Shown here one piece after another: positions 36,352-45,308 of a stretch of DNA of 64,000 nucleotides. The DNA is taken from the NCBI RefSeq assembly GCF_018622995.1, contig NZ_CP076022.1:2542001-2606000 (forward strand). Reading direction: 5' to 3'. The DNA is from Arthrobacter jiangjiafuii (lineage in GTDB: Bacteria; Actinomycetota; Actinomycetes; Actinomycetales; Micrococcaceae). Positions within the stretch are counted from its first letter, which is position 1; each line of letters begins with the position of its first letter. The notes under the pieces are model-generated. The model had not been told where the DNA came from and did no database searches. It was given only the letters and a program-made list of their open reading frames with translations. The translations under genes were made by a program, and so were the position numbers.

Positions 36352-36804
36352 TCAGCCCAGGACGTACAGCGAGATGGATTCCGCCACCGCTGCCGGCTTG
36401 TCCACTGCCTCAATTTCCATCGTGACGGTTGAAGTCACCCGGATCCCGGCCCCGGTGCGTTCCACCTTAACCAGCTCTGACACCGCCCGGACCCGGCTGT
36501 CCACGGGCACCGGGTGGGGAAAGCGCACCCGGTCCAGCCCGTAGTTGATGCCCATCACGGTGCCCTCCAAGCCGATCCGTCCCGAGGCCAGCGCCGGCAG
36601 CAGCGAGAGCACCAGGTAACCATGGGCAATCGTGCCGCCAAACGGCCCCGCAGCAGCACGCACAGGGTCCGTGTGGATCCACTGATGGTCGTCGGTGGCG
36701 TCGGCAAACCGGTTGATGCGTTCCTGGTCGATGGTGATCCACTCGCTGGCCTCACGCTGCCCGATGGCTGCTTCCAGCTCGTCCACCGAGGTGAAGTGTG
36801 CCAT
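36352..36804 (-). CDS. MaoC-family dehydratase (hot-dog fold)
   Basis: The 150-residue single hot-dog protein resembles (R)-specific enoyl-CoA hydratases. The hydratase motif is DATDDHQWIHTD followed by GGTIAHGYLVLSLLP. It is 2 bases after the SDR gene in the same minus-strand operon and under the palindrome O3. With the SDR it could handle (R)-3-hydroxyacyl-CoA compounds. Confidence 0.85.
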   Translation of the reverse strand: MAHFTSVDELEAAIGQREASEWITIDQERINRFADATDDHQWIHTDPVRAAAGPFGGTIAHGYLVLSLLPALASGRIGLEGTVMGINYGLDRVRFPHPVPVDSRVRAVSELVKVERTGAGIRVTSTVTMEIEAVDKPAAVAESISLYVLG

Positions 36805-36806
36805 CG

Positions 36807-37580
36807 TCAGTCCTTCGGTCCGCCGGCGACGTACAGCACCTGTCCGGAGACGAAGGAGGCGTCCTCCCGGACGAAAAATGATGCCGCGGCAGCTATGTCC
36901 GCCGGTGCCCCGGCACGTCCCACCGGAATTTCAGCCACGGCGTGCGCAACGAAATCCGGATATGGCACGCCCACGCGTTCCGCCGTCGCCCGGGTCATGT
37001 CCGTCTCGATGAAGCCCGGGGCAATGGCGTTGACGGTCACGTTGTAGCGGCCCAGCTCGATCGCCAGGGTCTTGGTGAAGCCCTGCAGCCCGGCCTTGGC
37101 AGCGGCGTAGTTGGCCTGGCCGCGGTTGCCCAGTGCCGAAGTGCTGGAGAGGTTCACGATGCGGCCCCATTGCGCCTGCACCTGGTGCGCCTGCACCGCC
37201 CGGCTCATGAGGAACGCCCCGCGCAGGTGGACACCCATGACGGCGTCCCAGTCGGTGTCGGTCATCTTGAACAGCAGGTTGTCGCGCAGGATCCCCGCGT
37301 TGTTGACCAGGATGGTGGGCGGACCGAGTTCGGCGGCGATACGGCCGACGGCGGCCGCGACGGCATCGGCATCGGAGACATCCGCTCCCACCCCCACCGC
37401 TTTGCCGCCGGAGTTGTTAATCGCTTCCACAGTGGCGGCTGTGTCCTCCTCACGGAGGTCCAGGACGGCCACGCGGTGCCCGTCGGCTGCGAGCCGGGCT
37501 GCAATGGCGGCACCGATGCCGCGTGCTGCTCCGGTGACGACGGCGGTGCGCTGGTCCGGTGGTGTCGGTGCCTCGGTCAT
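36807..37580 (-). CDS. SDR-family oxidoreductase (FabG/PhaB-like)
   Basis: The 257-residue classical SDR has the cofactor loop TGAARGIGAAIA, the NNAG strand and the catalytic S-YxxxK (SSTSA and NYAAAKAG). It probably reduces a 3-oxoacyl-CoA or -ACP with NAD(P)H. It heads the operon with the MaoC gene, 38 bases after the palindromic operator O3. Confidence 0.87.
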   Translation of the reverse strand: MTEAPTPPDQRTAVVTGAARGIGAAIAARLAADGHRVAVLDLREEDTAATVEAINNSGGKAVGVGADVSDADAVAAAVGRIAAELGPPTILVNNAGILRDNLLFKMTDTDWDAVMGVHLRGAFLMSRAVQAHQVQAQWGRIVNLSSTSALGNRGQANYAAAKAGLQGFTKTLAIELGRYNVTVNAIAPGFIETDMTRATAERVGVPYPDFVAHAVAEIPVGRAGAPADIAAAASFFVREDASFVSGQVLYVAGGPKD

Positions 37581-37617
37581 GGCTCTCCTTCAGGCGTGCT
37601 CTGGGATGATGAGCCGA

Positions 37618-37639
37618 GCGTACCGACCGGACGGTACGC
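37618..37639. promoter_or_regulatory. TetR operator O3
   Basis: 8-bp perfect arms GCGTACCG/CGGTACGC around ACCGGA. The inner pattern ACCGAC-CG-GACGGT matches O1 and O2. It lies 38 bases before the SDR start on the minus strand. Confidence 0.7.
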
Positions 37640-37654
37640 AGCGCAATGGGTTCG

Positions 37655-38650
37655 TCAGGGCGCTGCGCCGGCCGCCCGCCGGCCGGCCCCGCCACGGAAG
37701 GTGCGGCGGTACGCTGCGGGGCTGGCTCCGACGTCGCGGTGGAAGTGGTGGCGCAGCAGCTCCGGCTGGCCGAAGCCGCTGATCCTGGCCACATCCTCGA
37801 CGGAAAGGTCTGTGTCCTCCAGCAGTTCCTGTGCCCGGAGGACCCGCTGCGCGTTGATCCAGGCGGCAGGCGTCGTTCCGGTCTGGGCGCGGAACCGGCG
37901 GGCGAAGGTCCGCGGAGACATGGCGGCCCGGGAAGCCAGTTCCTTGACCGTGTGCTCGTCCGCCAGATGCTCGCCCACCCATTCCAGGACGGGCCCCAGG
38001 GTCTCGCAGTCCACTTCCGGCACGGCCCGGTCTATGTACTGGGCCTGCCCGCCCTCCCGGTGCGGCGGCACCACCATGTCGCGGGCAATCGCCGCCGCAG
38101 CCTTGGCTCCAACCTCAAGCCGCACCAGGTGCAGGGCAGCATCGATGCCGGCCGCCGTCCCGGCGCTCGTGATGATGTTTCCGTCCTGGACGTAGAGCAC
38201 GTCCTCATTCACGCAGATGGCCGGGTATCTTGCGGCCAGGTCAGCCGAGTACATCCAGTGAGTGGTCGCGCAGCGGCCGTCCAGCAGGCCGGCCTCGGCC
38301 AGGACAAACGCCCCCGAACAGATACTCATGACCCATGCCCCGCGGTCCCGAGCTTCGCGAAGAACCTGGTGCACCTCGGGTGGGGCGGCCATCTGGGCAG
38401 AACCGGCGTCACCGACCGGAGCCATGACCACCAGGTCGGCGTCAGCGGCGGCTTCCAGGCCGGCGGGCACATTGATGCTGAAGCCGGTCTTGGCCTCCAC
38501 TACCCCGGGTGTAACGGTGCAGATTCGAAAGTCGAACGCGGGGACGCCGGTCCCCCGCTCCGAACGGTCGATTCCGAAGACTTCGGCGATCACGCTGAGC
38601 TCGAACGGAGCAACGCCGTCGAGCACGATCAAGGATACGGATTTGAGCAT
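37655..38650 (-). CDS. GlxA-type AraC-family regulator with DJ-1/PfpI domain
   Basis: 331 residues from the ATG at 38650, where the domain begins (MLKSVSLIVLDGVAPFEL); an upstream ATG (38731) would add 27 residues without homology. The N-terminal half is a DJ-1/PfpI fold with the nucleophile-elbow-like ICSGAFVLAEAGLLDG. The C-terminal AraC helix-turn-helix pair contains ASRAAMSPRTFARRFR. Target genes are not visible. It converges on neither neighbour and stands alone between the SDR operon and a small divergent gene. Confidence 0.85.
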   Translation of the reverse strand: MLKSVSLIVLDGVAPFELSVIAEVFGIDRSERGTGVPAFDFRICTVTPGVVEAKTGFSINVPAGLEAAADADLVVMAPVGDAGSAQMAAPPEVHQVLREARDRGAWVMSICSGAFVLAEAGLLDGRCATTHWMYSADLAARYPAICVNEDVLYVQDGNIITSAGTAAGIDAALHLVRLEVGAKAAAAIARDMVVPPHREGGQAQYIDRAVPEVDCETLGPVLEWVGEHLADEHTVKELASRAAMSPRTFARRFRAQTGTTPAAWINAQRVLRAQELLEDTDLSVEDVARISGFGQPELLRHHFHRDVGASPAAYRRTFRGGAGRRAAGAAP

Positions 38651-38731
38651 GGAACAAGGTTGGCAGCATTTTGATGTTAACGGTCGTTTCTGCCACTTAT
38701 TTGTTTCTTCTCCCGCGCCGACCATGGACAC

Positions 38732-38944
38732 ATGGCTACTTTCCTTCTCCTGACCAGCACCATCCTGCTTCTCCTGCTGGTGGCCGCGACCGTTCGTGCC
38801 GTGTCACGGGACGGCACCGGCCACCTGCCGTCAGTGCCCTCCCACCATGAATGGAACGAGACCGGCCCCGGAACATCCTTCGGCACCCTGCGCGACGCAC
38901 GGGACGGGTACATGAAGATGGCTTACCTGCCACCAATCCGGTGA
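38732..38944 (+). CDS. Small putative membrane protein
   Basis: 70 residues with an N-terminal hydrophobic helix (about 2-22) followed by a polar tail with DGTGHLPSVPSHHEWNE. Small actinobacterial membrane proteins with a D-G-x-G-H-x-P tail exist, so it may be real. There is no strong ribosome site. Function unknown. It is divergent from the GlxA-like gene. Confidence 0.45.
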   Translation: MATFLLLTSTILLLLLVAATVRAVSRDGTGHLPSVPSHHEWNETGPGTSFGTLRDARDGYMKMAYLPPIR

Positions 38945-39012
38945 CCTGCCTCCTTCCTGCACGCCCCTCCTGAACTCCTGACCGGGCCTGTGCTCCCAAC
39001 CTGCCTGCATCC

Positions 39013-39653
39013 CTAGCCGGACAGCGGCCGATGGGCATACAGGTCGCGCAGCAGCGCCACCTCCGCCAGGTGATGGATCATTTCCCGGTTGATATGCAGG
39101 ATCAGCGTCATCATCGGGGCATCGGCCCAGTGCCGCTCTGCTGCTCCCACCGGGCGGCGAGCGCAGCCTCGTCCATCGCGGACACGGCTCCGATGGCGTA
39201 GTACTCATCCAGGAGCCCGAGTGCTTCTGCGGCGGTTCCAGGATAGGCAAAGTCCTCGTAGTTGACCGGCGGGCCGCCGAAGTGCGCGGCGTTTCGGACG
39301 CCCAACACCCCCACCAGGAGGTGCCCGATCCGCCAGGCAATGGTCGTCACGGGCGGCGGCACCGGTTCCGGGAACCCGAAGTCAATGGTGAAGTCCCCGT
39401 GACCGGCCTGCACCGGAGCCGAGCCCGTGCCCCTGGGCCGCACGCTCCAGCAATCGGCGACCGGCTCCCAGAAATACTCCTCGTCCGTCAGCCCCTCCAG
39501 CCGGGGCCGGGCCTGGTTCTCCCAGTGCCAGCGCAGCTGGTCCGCCAGCTCCCCGCCCAGGTCCAATGTCCCCGCGTAGCCAGCGCCGTCACTGCCCGCC
39601 TGTGTTCCCCCGTGCTGAGGTGCCGCGTGCTGAGGTCCCTCGTGCTGTTCCAT
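39013..39653 (-). pseudogene. DinB-family gene with a one-base frameshift near its 3' end
   Basis: From the ATG at 39653 the frame runs 180 codons to a stop at 39111, encoding a DinB_2-type helical-bundle protein (YFWEPVADCWSVRP, HLLVGVLGVRN). The last residues of that frame are unlike the family. Around 39130-39145 the reading shifts: another frame continues as ADAPMMTLILHINREMIHHL and then AEVALLRDLYAHRPLSG to a stop at 39013. This is the expected C-terminal helix with its metal-site histidines. So one base was gained or lost, or the assembly has an error. The divergent WYL regulator gene is the usual DinB partner. Confidence 0.75.
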
Positions 39654-39731
39654 CACGTTCCCGCCTTTCGGAAGAGCCCGTAATCCCGCCAATGGGCAAT
39701 TCTCGACCCTGACCCGGAGTAATTACAGACG

Positions 39732-39748
39732 AGGACAGTTCCTGTCCT
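39732..39748. promoter_or_regulatory. Palindrome between the DinB and WYL genes
   Basis: AGGACAG-TTC-CTGTCCT, perfect 7-bp arms. It lies 24 bases before the WYL gene start and 79 bases from the DinB start. A binding site of the WYL regulator is likely. Confidence 0.6.
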
Positions 39749-39771
39749 GAGGCCGGAGTATCTTGGTGTCC

Positions 39772-40770
39772 ATGTTGGAAACCTCAGCCCGACTGCTGCA
39801 TCTGCTGTCGCTGCTGCAGCTGCGGCGCGAGTGGACCGGTGCCGCCCTGGCCGAACGGATGACCGTTACCGAACGCACGGTCCGCCGGGACATCAGCAAG
39901 CTGCGCACCCTGGGGTATCCGATCTCGGCGTCCCCCGGCCTCGCCGGCGGATACCAGCTCGGATCCGGCGCCCAGCTTCCGCCGCTGCTGCTGGACGACG
40001 ACGAAGCCCTGGCCGTCGCCCTGGGGCTGGCGGCGGTCGCCACCGGGCCGGTTTCCGGCATCGGCGAGGCGTCGGTGCGGGCCCTCGCGAAGCTGGAGCA
40101 GGTCCTGCCCGGCCGGCTGCGGCCCAAGTTCTCTGCGCTGCGCCAGTCCGTCAGCGTGCTGGGCGGTAACGCTGCGAGCGTGGACCCGCAGACGCTTACC
40201 GCGCTGTCCGGTGCCATTGCCGAACAACGTGTTGTCGCCTTCCGCTACACCGCTGCCGGCGCTTCGGCCGGCCGGCGCCTGGTCGAGCCATACAAGCTGG
40301 TCAGTACGGGCCGGCGCTGGTATCTGGCGGCCTGGGACCTGGAACGGCAGGACTGGCGCACCTTCCGCATGGACCGGTGCCAGAGCATCCCGGCGGTCCG
40401 TGAGCGGTTCTTCCCCCGTCCCCTGCCCGCCAAGGACATGGCCGCCTATGTCCAGGACTCCATTACCCGTTTCCCTTACCGGTACGACGTCGTCCTTCGG
40501 CTGGCGCTGCCGCTGGCCGAACTGCGGGACCGGATTCCCCCGGAGGTTGCCGCCCTGGAGGACGACGGTCCGGGGTCGACCATCCTTCGCGGCGGCTGGG
40601 ACTCCCTGGACCTGCCGCTGATGCATCTGGCCAGGCTGGGCCTCGAATTCGAGATCCTGGCTCCGGCGGAGCTGCGCGAAAGGGCCAGATCAGCCGCGGC
40701 CCTGCTGGCACGCGCCGCTGATGCCCCGCCCTCGGCGGAATCCGGGAAGGGCGGGCGTCCCAGCCATTAG
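39772..40770 (+). CDS. WYL-domain (YafY-type) transcriptional regulator
   Basis: About 332 residues from the ATG at 39772 (TTG 39763 or GTG 39766 are alternatives with better ribosome spacing). The N-terminal winged helix (about 5-60) contains MTVTERTVRRDISKLRTLGYP. The WYL domain follows after residue 140 with RRWYLAAWDLERQDWRTF. Such proteins sense ligands or DNA-linked signals and often regulate a neighbouring DinB-family gene. The next gene, hrpA, starts 14 bases after its stop. Confidence 0.88.
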   Translation: MLETSARLLHLLSLLQLRREWTGAALAERMTVTERTVRRDISKLRTLGYPISASPGLAGGYQLGSGAQLPPLLLDDDEALAVALGLAAVATGPVSGIGEASVRALAKLEQVLPGRLRPKFSALRQSVSVLGGNAASVDPQTLTALSGAIAEQRVVAFRYTAAGASAGRRLVEPYKLVSTGRRWYLAAWDLERQDWRTFRMDRCQSIPAVRERFFPRPLPAKDMAAYVQDSITRFPYRYDVVLRLALPLAELRDRIPPEVAALEDDGPGSTILRGGWDSLDLPLMHLARLGLEFEILAPAELRERARSAAALLARAADAPPSAESGKGGRPSH

Positions 40771-40783
40771 ACTGGGAGCAATC

Positions 40784-43700
40784 ATGGCACTGACTATTTC
40801 CTATCCCGCGCTCTTGCCCGTTTCGGAGCGCCGCGAAGACATCATGGCCGCCATTGCAGCCAACCAAGTGACGATCATTGCGGGCGAAACCGGCTCCGGC
40901 AAGACCACCCAGATCCCCAAGATGTGCCTGGAACTCGGGCTCGCCGAGCACGGCCTGATCGGCCATACCCAGCCGCGCCGTCTTGCCGCGCGCACTGTGG
41001 CGGAACGGATTGCCGAGGAGCTCGACGTCGACCTCGGAGCCGAGGTGGGGTACCAGGTGCGGTTCACCGGCGAAACGAGCCGGCAGACCAAGGTCAAGCT
41101 GATGACCGACGGCATCCTGCTGGCCGAGATCCAGCATGACCGCAAGCTGAAAAAATACAGCACCATCATCATTGACGAGGCGCACGAGCGCAGCCTGAAC
41201 ATCGACTTCATCCTGGGTTACCTGCGGCGGCTGCTGCCGGAACGGCCGGATCTGAAGGTCATCATCACCTCGGCCACGATTGACCCCGAGCGCTTCGCCG
41301 GGCACTTCGCGCAGGACGGCAAGCCTGCTCCGATCATCGAGGTTTCCGGCCGGACCTTCCCGGTCGAAGTCCGGTACCGGCCGCTGAACCAGCCGGCCGA
41401 CGGCGGCGGCGAGGGCGAGGACTCCGACGACGAACTCGAGGAGGACCGCGACCCGGTGGACGCCGTCTGCGACGCCGTCGAGGAACTCTCCCGTGAGGCA
41501 CCCGGGGACATCCTGGTCTTCTTCTCCGGCGAGCGCGAGATCCGTGACGCCGCCGATGCCCTGCGTGCTTCGGTGCAGCGGGTCCCCCGGCTGCAGGGCA
41601 CCGAAATCCTGCCCCTGTTCGCCCGGCTGTCCATGGCGGACCAGCACAAGGTATTCCATCCGGGCAAGGCGCGCCGCATCATCCTGGCCACCAACGTCGC
41701 CGAGACCTCCCTGACGGTGCCGGGCATCAAATACGTGATCGATACCGGCACCGCCCGCATCTCGCGCTACTCGCACCGGACCAAGGTCCAGCGGCTGCCC
41801 ATCGAACGGATCTCCCAGGCCTCGGCCAACCAGCGTTCGGGCCGCTGCGGCCGCGTGTCAGACGGCATCGCGATCCGGCTGTATTCCCGGGAGGACTTCG
41901 AGTCCCGGCCGGAGTTCACCGATCCGGAGATCCTGCGCACCAACCTGGCCGCCGTCATCCTGCAGATGGCAGCCATGGGCGTAGCCAAGGGCCCCAAGGA
42001 CGTCGCGGACTTCCCGTTCGTGCAGCCGCCGGACTCCAAAGCCATCAACGACGGCGCCACCCTGCTCAAGGAGCTCGGGGCCCTTGAACCGGCCGGCGGC
42101 ATCACCGCGGTGGGGCGCAAGCTCTCCCAGCTGCCGGTGGATCCCCGGCTCGGCCGCATGATCGTGGAGGCCGGAGCCCGCGGCTGTGCCAAGGAAGTTA
42201 TGGTGCTCACCGCCGCCCTGACCATCCAGGATCCGCGCGAACGCCCAAACAAGGACGACGCCGCCCGGGCCCAGAAGGCCGCCGAGCTGCACAAGCGGTT
42301 CGTGGATGAGAACTCCGACTTCACCGGCTACCTGAACCTCTGGCGCTACCTGCAGGACAAGCAGAAGGAACTCTCCTCCTCCGCGTTCCGCCGGATGTGC
42401 AAAAACGAGTTCCTGAACTACGTCCGCATCCGCGAGTGGCAGGACCTGTTTGCCCAGCTGCGCCAGATCGCCAAGCCGCTGGGCATCACCCTCAGCGCCG
42501 ACCCGGTGGATCCGGTGGGCCGCGACAAAGAGATCCACATGAGCCTGCTCGCCGGGCTGCTCAGCCACATCGGCCTGTACGACCAGCGCAAGCGGGAGTA
42601 TGCCGGAGCACGCGGCACCCGGTTCGCCGTCTTCCCCGGCTCTGCACTGTTCAAGAAGACGCCGGACTGGGTCATGGCCGCCGAGCTGGTGGAGACCTCC
42701 CGGCTGTGGGCCCGGGTGGCCGCGAAGTTCGATCCGCTCTGGGTCGAGGAAGTGGCCCCGCACCTGATCAAGCGCAGCTACAGCGAACCGCACTGGTCCA
42801 AGAGCCGGGGCTCGGTGATGGCCTATGAGAAGGTCACGCTCTACGGTGTTCCGGTCATTCCGCAGCGCAGCATCAATTACGGCCGGGTTGATCCGGAGCT
42901 GTCCCGCGAAATGTTCATCCGCCATGCCCTCGTTGAGGGCGACTGGCGCACCCACCACAAGTTCTTCCACCGCAACCAGGCGCTGCTGGCCGAAGTGGAG
43001 GAACTGGAGAACCGGGTCCGCCGCCGCGGGCTGCGGGTGGACGACGAAACGCTGTTCGAGTTCTACGACGAGCGCGTCGGCAAGGAAGTGGTCTCCGAAC
43101 GCCACTTCGACAAGTGGTGGAAGAGCGCCCGGCACGAGGACCCGGCGCTGCTGGACTTCGACCCCGATGCCCTGCGCACCGACGACGCCGCGGGCCTGGA
43201 CGAAAACGACTTCCCCAAAGTCTTCACCTACGGGGACTTTGAGCTGCCGCTGAGCTACGAGTTCTCCCCCGGCGTTGCCGGAGCCGGCGACGGCGTGAGC
43301 GTTGAGGTTCCGGTGTTGTTCCTGAACCAGCTGGACCCGGAACCGTTCAAGTGGCAGATCCCCGGGCTGCGCGCGGAGCTGTTGACGGCACTGATCAAGT
43401 CGCTGCCCAAGGCAGTCAGGAAGAACTTCATCCCGGCTCCGGACGTGGCCCGCGCCGCTGCCGCGGCTTTGGCGGCTGACTTCGATCCGGCACACGACAA
43501 GCTGGAGCCCTCCCTGGAACTGGCCCTGCGCCGGCTCAAGGGGCACATTATTCCGCCCGGTTCCTGGAACTGGGATGCCGTCCCCGAACACCTGCGGATG
43601 AGTTTCTGCGTGGTGGACAGCTCCGGCAAGGTCCTCGACGAGGGCAAGGACCTGGCGTCGCTGCAGGAGTCGTTGGCCCCTGCCACCCGCCGCGCCATCG

Positions 43701-44701
43701 CCGAGTCGCTCGGTGCGACCCCCAAGACCGTCACGCCCAAGGCCGCCGGCCAGCGGACAGGGAAGGGCAAGGGCAAGATGACCGCTCCGGGCACTGTACA
43801 GGGCCAGCCCGCCGGAGCCGACTCATCCTTCTCCGAGGCCTCCGGACTGACCGAGTGGAGCGTCGGCACGGTCGAGAAGCAGGTGCAGCGCCTGGTGGCC
43901 GGACACATGGTCACCGGTTACCCCGCGCTGGTGGACGAGGGATCCACTGCCGGACTTCGCATGTTCCAGAACGCCGGTGAACAAGCCGTTGCCATGCGCG
44001 GAGGCGTCATCCGGCTGCTGGTACTGCGCGTTCCCAGCCCCGCCAAATACGTCCTGGAACACCTGAGCAACGCCGAGAAGCTGACCTTCAGCCAGAATCC
44101 GCACGGGTCGGTGGCTGCCCTGATCGAGGACTGCACCCTGGCGGCAGTGGACAAGCTGACCCCCGAGGCGCTGCCGTGGACCCGCTCCGAGTTTGACGAG
44201 CTGTATGAAAAGGTCCGGGCCGAGCTGATCGACACCGTCTTCACCGTCACGGCGACGGTGGAGAAGATCCTCTCCAGCACCCGCCGGATCACCAAGGCGC
44301 TCAAGGGAACGCAGTCCCTGGCACTGATCAGCGCGCTGAACGACATCCGTGCCCAGCTGGATTCCCTGGTCTACCCCGGTTTCGTGGCCCGCACCGGTTA
44401 CGCCCAGCTCACCCATCTGCCGCGCTACCTGGCCGGCATTGAGCGGCGGCTCGAGAAGCTCCCCACCAACGTGCAGCGGGACGGGCAGCAGATGGCAGTG
44501 GTCCAGGCCCTGGAGGATGAGTACGACGACGCCGTGGCGGCGCTGCTGCCCGGCTCCGGAACTCCTCCGGCGCTGACCGAGGTCCGGTGGATGATCGAGG
44601 AACTGCGGATCAGTTTCTTCGCCCAGGAGCTGGGCACGGTCCGTTCGGTGTCCGAAAAGCGGATCCGGACCGCGCTGAACGCCGCGCTCGCCCCGGCCTA
44701 G
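40784..44701 (+). CDS. hrpA: ATP-dependent RNA helicase HrpA
   Basis: DEAH-box RNA helicase of 1305 residues, the normal length for HrpA. The start ATG at 40784 has GGGAG 6 bases before it. Motif I is GETGSGKT (34-41), motif II DEAH in IIIDEAHERSLNID, motif III SATID and motif VI QRSGRCGR. The HA2 and OB-fold regions follow, then the long C-terminal DUF3418 part that only HrpA has. It ends shortly before a convergent HIT gene. Confidence 0.95.
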   Translation: MALTISYPALLPVSERREDIMAAIAANQVTIIAGETGSGKTTQIPKMCLELGLAEHGLIGHTQPRRLAARTVAERIAEELDVDLGAEVGYQVRFTGETSRQTKVKLMTDGILLAEIQHDRKLKKYSTIIIDEAHERSLNIDFILGYLRRLLPERPDLKVIITSATIDPERFAGHFAQDGKPAPIIEVSGRTFPVEVRYRPLNQPADGGGEGEDSDDELEEDRDPVDAVCDAVEELSREAPGDILVFFSGEREIRDAADALRASVQRVPRLQGTEILPLFARLSMADQHKVFHPGKARRIILATNVAETSLTVPGIKYVIDTGTARISRYSHRTKVQRLPIERISQASANQRSGRCGRVSDGIAIRLYSREDFESRPEFTDPEILRTNLAAVILQMAAMGVAKGPKDVADFPFVQPPDSKAINDGATLLKELGALEPAGGITAVGRKLSQLPVDPRLGRMIVEAGARGCAKEVMVLTAALTIQDPRERPNKDDAARAQKAAELHKRFVDENSDFTGYLNLWRYLQDKQKELSSSAFRRMCKNEFLNYVRIREWQDLFAQLRQIAKPLGITLSADPVDPVGRDKEIHMSLLAGLLSHIGLYDQRKREYAGARGTRFAVFPGSALFKKTPDWVMAAELVETSRLWARVAAKFDPLWVEEVAPHLIKRSYSEPHWSKSRGSVMAYEKVTLYGVPVIPQRSINYGRVDPELSREMFIRHALVEGDWRTHHKFFHRNQALLAEVEELENRVRRRGLRVDDETLFEFYDERVGKEVVSERHFDKWWKSARHEDPALLDFDPDALRTDDAAGLDENDFPKVFTYGDFELPLSYEFSPGVAGAGDGVSVEVPVLFLNQLDPEPFKWQIPGLRAELLTALIKSLPKAVRKNFIPAPDVARAAAAALAADFDPAHDKLEPSLELALRRLKGHIIPPGSWNWDAVPEHLRMSFCVVDSSGKVLDEGKDLASLQESLAPATRRAIAESLGATPKTVTPKAAGQRTGKGKGKMTAPGTVQGQPAGADSSFSEASGLTEWSVGTVEKQVQRLVAGHMVTGYPALVDEGSTAGLRMFQNAGEQAVAMRGGVIRLLVLRVPSPAKYVLEHLSNAEKLTFSQNPHGSVAALIEDCTLAAVDKLTPEALPWTRSEFDELYEKVRAELIDTVFTVTATVEKILSSTRRITKALKGTQSLALISALNDIRAQLDSLVYPGFVARTGYAQLTHLPRYLAGIERRLEKLPTNVQRDGQQMAVVQALEDEYDDAVAALLPGSGTPPALTEVRWMIEELRISFFAQELGTVRSVSEKRIRTALNAALAPA

Positions 44702-44716
44702 GGTTCAGCGCCGGGG

Positions 44717-44734
44717 CCGGGCCCGCGGGCCCGG
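44717..44734. terminator. GC hairpin between hrpA and the HIT gene
   Basis: CCGGGCCC-GC-GGGCCCGG, 8-bp perfect stem in the 43-base convergent gap. No U tract; termination is uncertain. Confidence 0.4.
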
Positions 44735-44744
44735 GTACCCCGGC

Positions 44745-45173
44745 CTACTGTTCGGGCACGAACTCTCCGTACCCGGCCGCCCGCAGGGCCTGGCGCAGCT
44801 TGTCGGCATTCTCATCCATGCGGGCCGGATCCGGATTCGACTCGGCCCGGCTGAAGTCGAAGTCCGCCATGGAATTGGCCGGCCACACATGCAGGTGCAG
44901 GTGATCCACCTCGAAGCCGGCAACGGTCAGCCCGGCCCGGTCCGAGCCGAACGCGGAGACCTGCGCCTGGCCAATGGCCTGCGCCACGGTGGTCAGCTTC
45001 TGCAGCAGTTCCGCCGGCGCGTCGGTCCACTTGTCGATCTCCTGCCGCGGCACCACCAGGGTGTGCCCGTCGGCGAGCGGTCCGATGCTCAGGAACGCCG
45101 CCACGTCCTGGTCCTTCCAGACAAACCGGCCGGGAATCTCGCCATTGATGATCTTGGTGAACAGGGTGGGCAT
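44745..45173 (-). CDS. HIT-family hydrolase
   Basis: 142 residues from the ATG at 45173. The histidine triad is HLHLHVWP near residue 98, and the N-terminal FTKIINGEIPGRFVW segment is typical of the Hint/HIT branch, which cleaves nucleoside phosphoramidates or AMP-linked compounds. It is preceded by a 135-base spacer after the rhodanese gene. The cellular substrate is unknown. Confidence 0.9.
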   Translation of the reverse strand: MPTLFTKIINGEIPGRFVWKDQDVAAFLSIGPLADGHTLVVPRQEIDKWTDAPAELLQKLTTVAQAIGQAQVSAFGSDRAGLTVAGFEVDHLHLHVWPANSMADFDFSRAESNPDPARMDENADKLRQALRAAGYGEFVPEQ

Positions 45174-45308
45174 GGGGGCTCCTTGGGAAGACGTGCCGGC
45201 GGCTGGGGATACACGGGCAGCGGCCGTCGCCCCGGGCCCCTGCGCGGGGGCAGGTATCTTCGGGCGCAGGGGCGGAGGGACGGGTCGGCCGGTGATCATT
45301 CCTAGACG

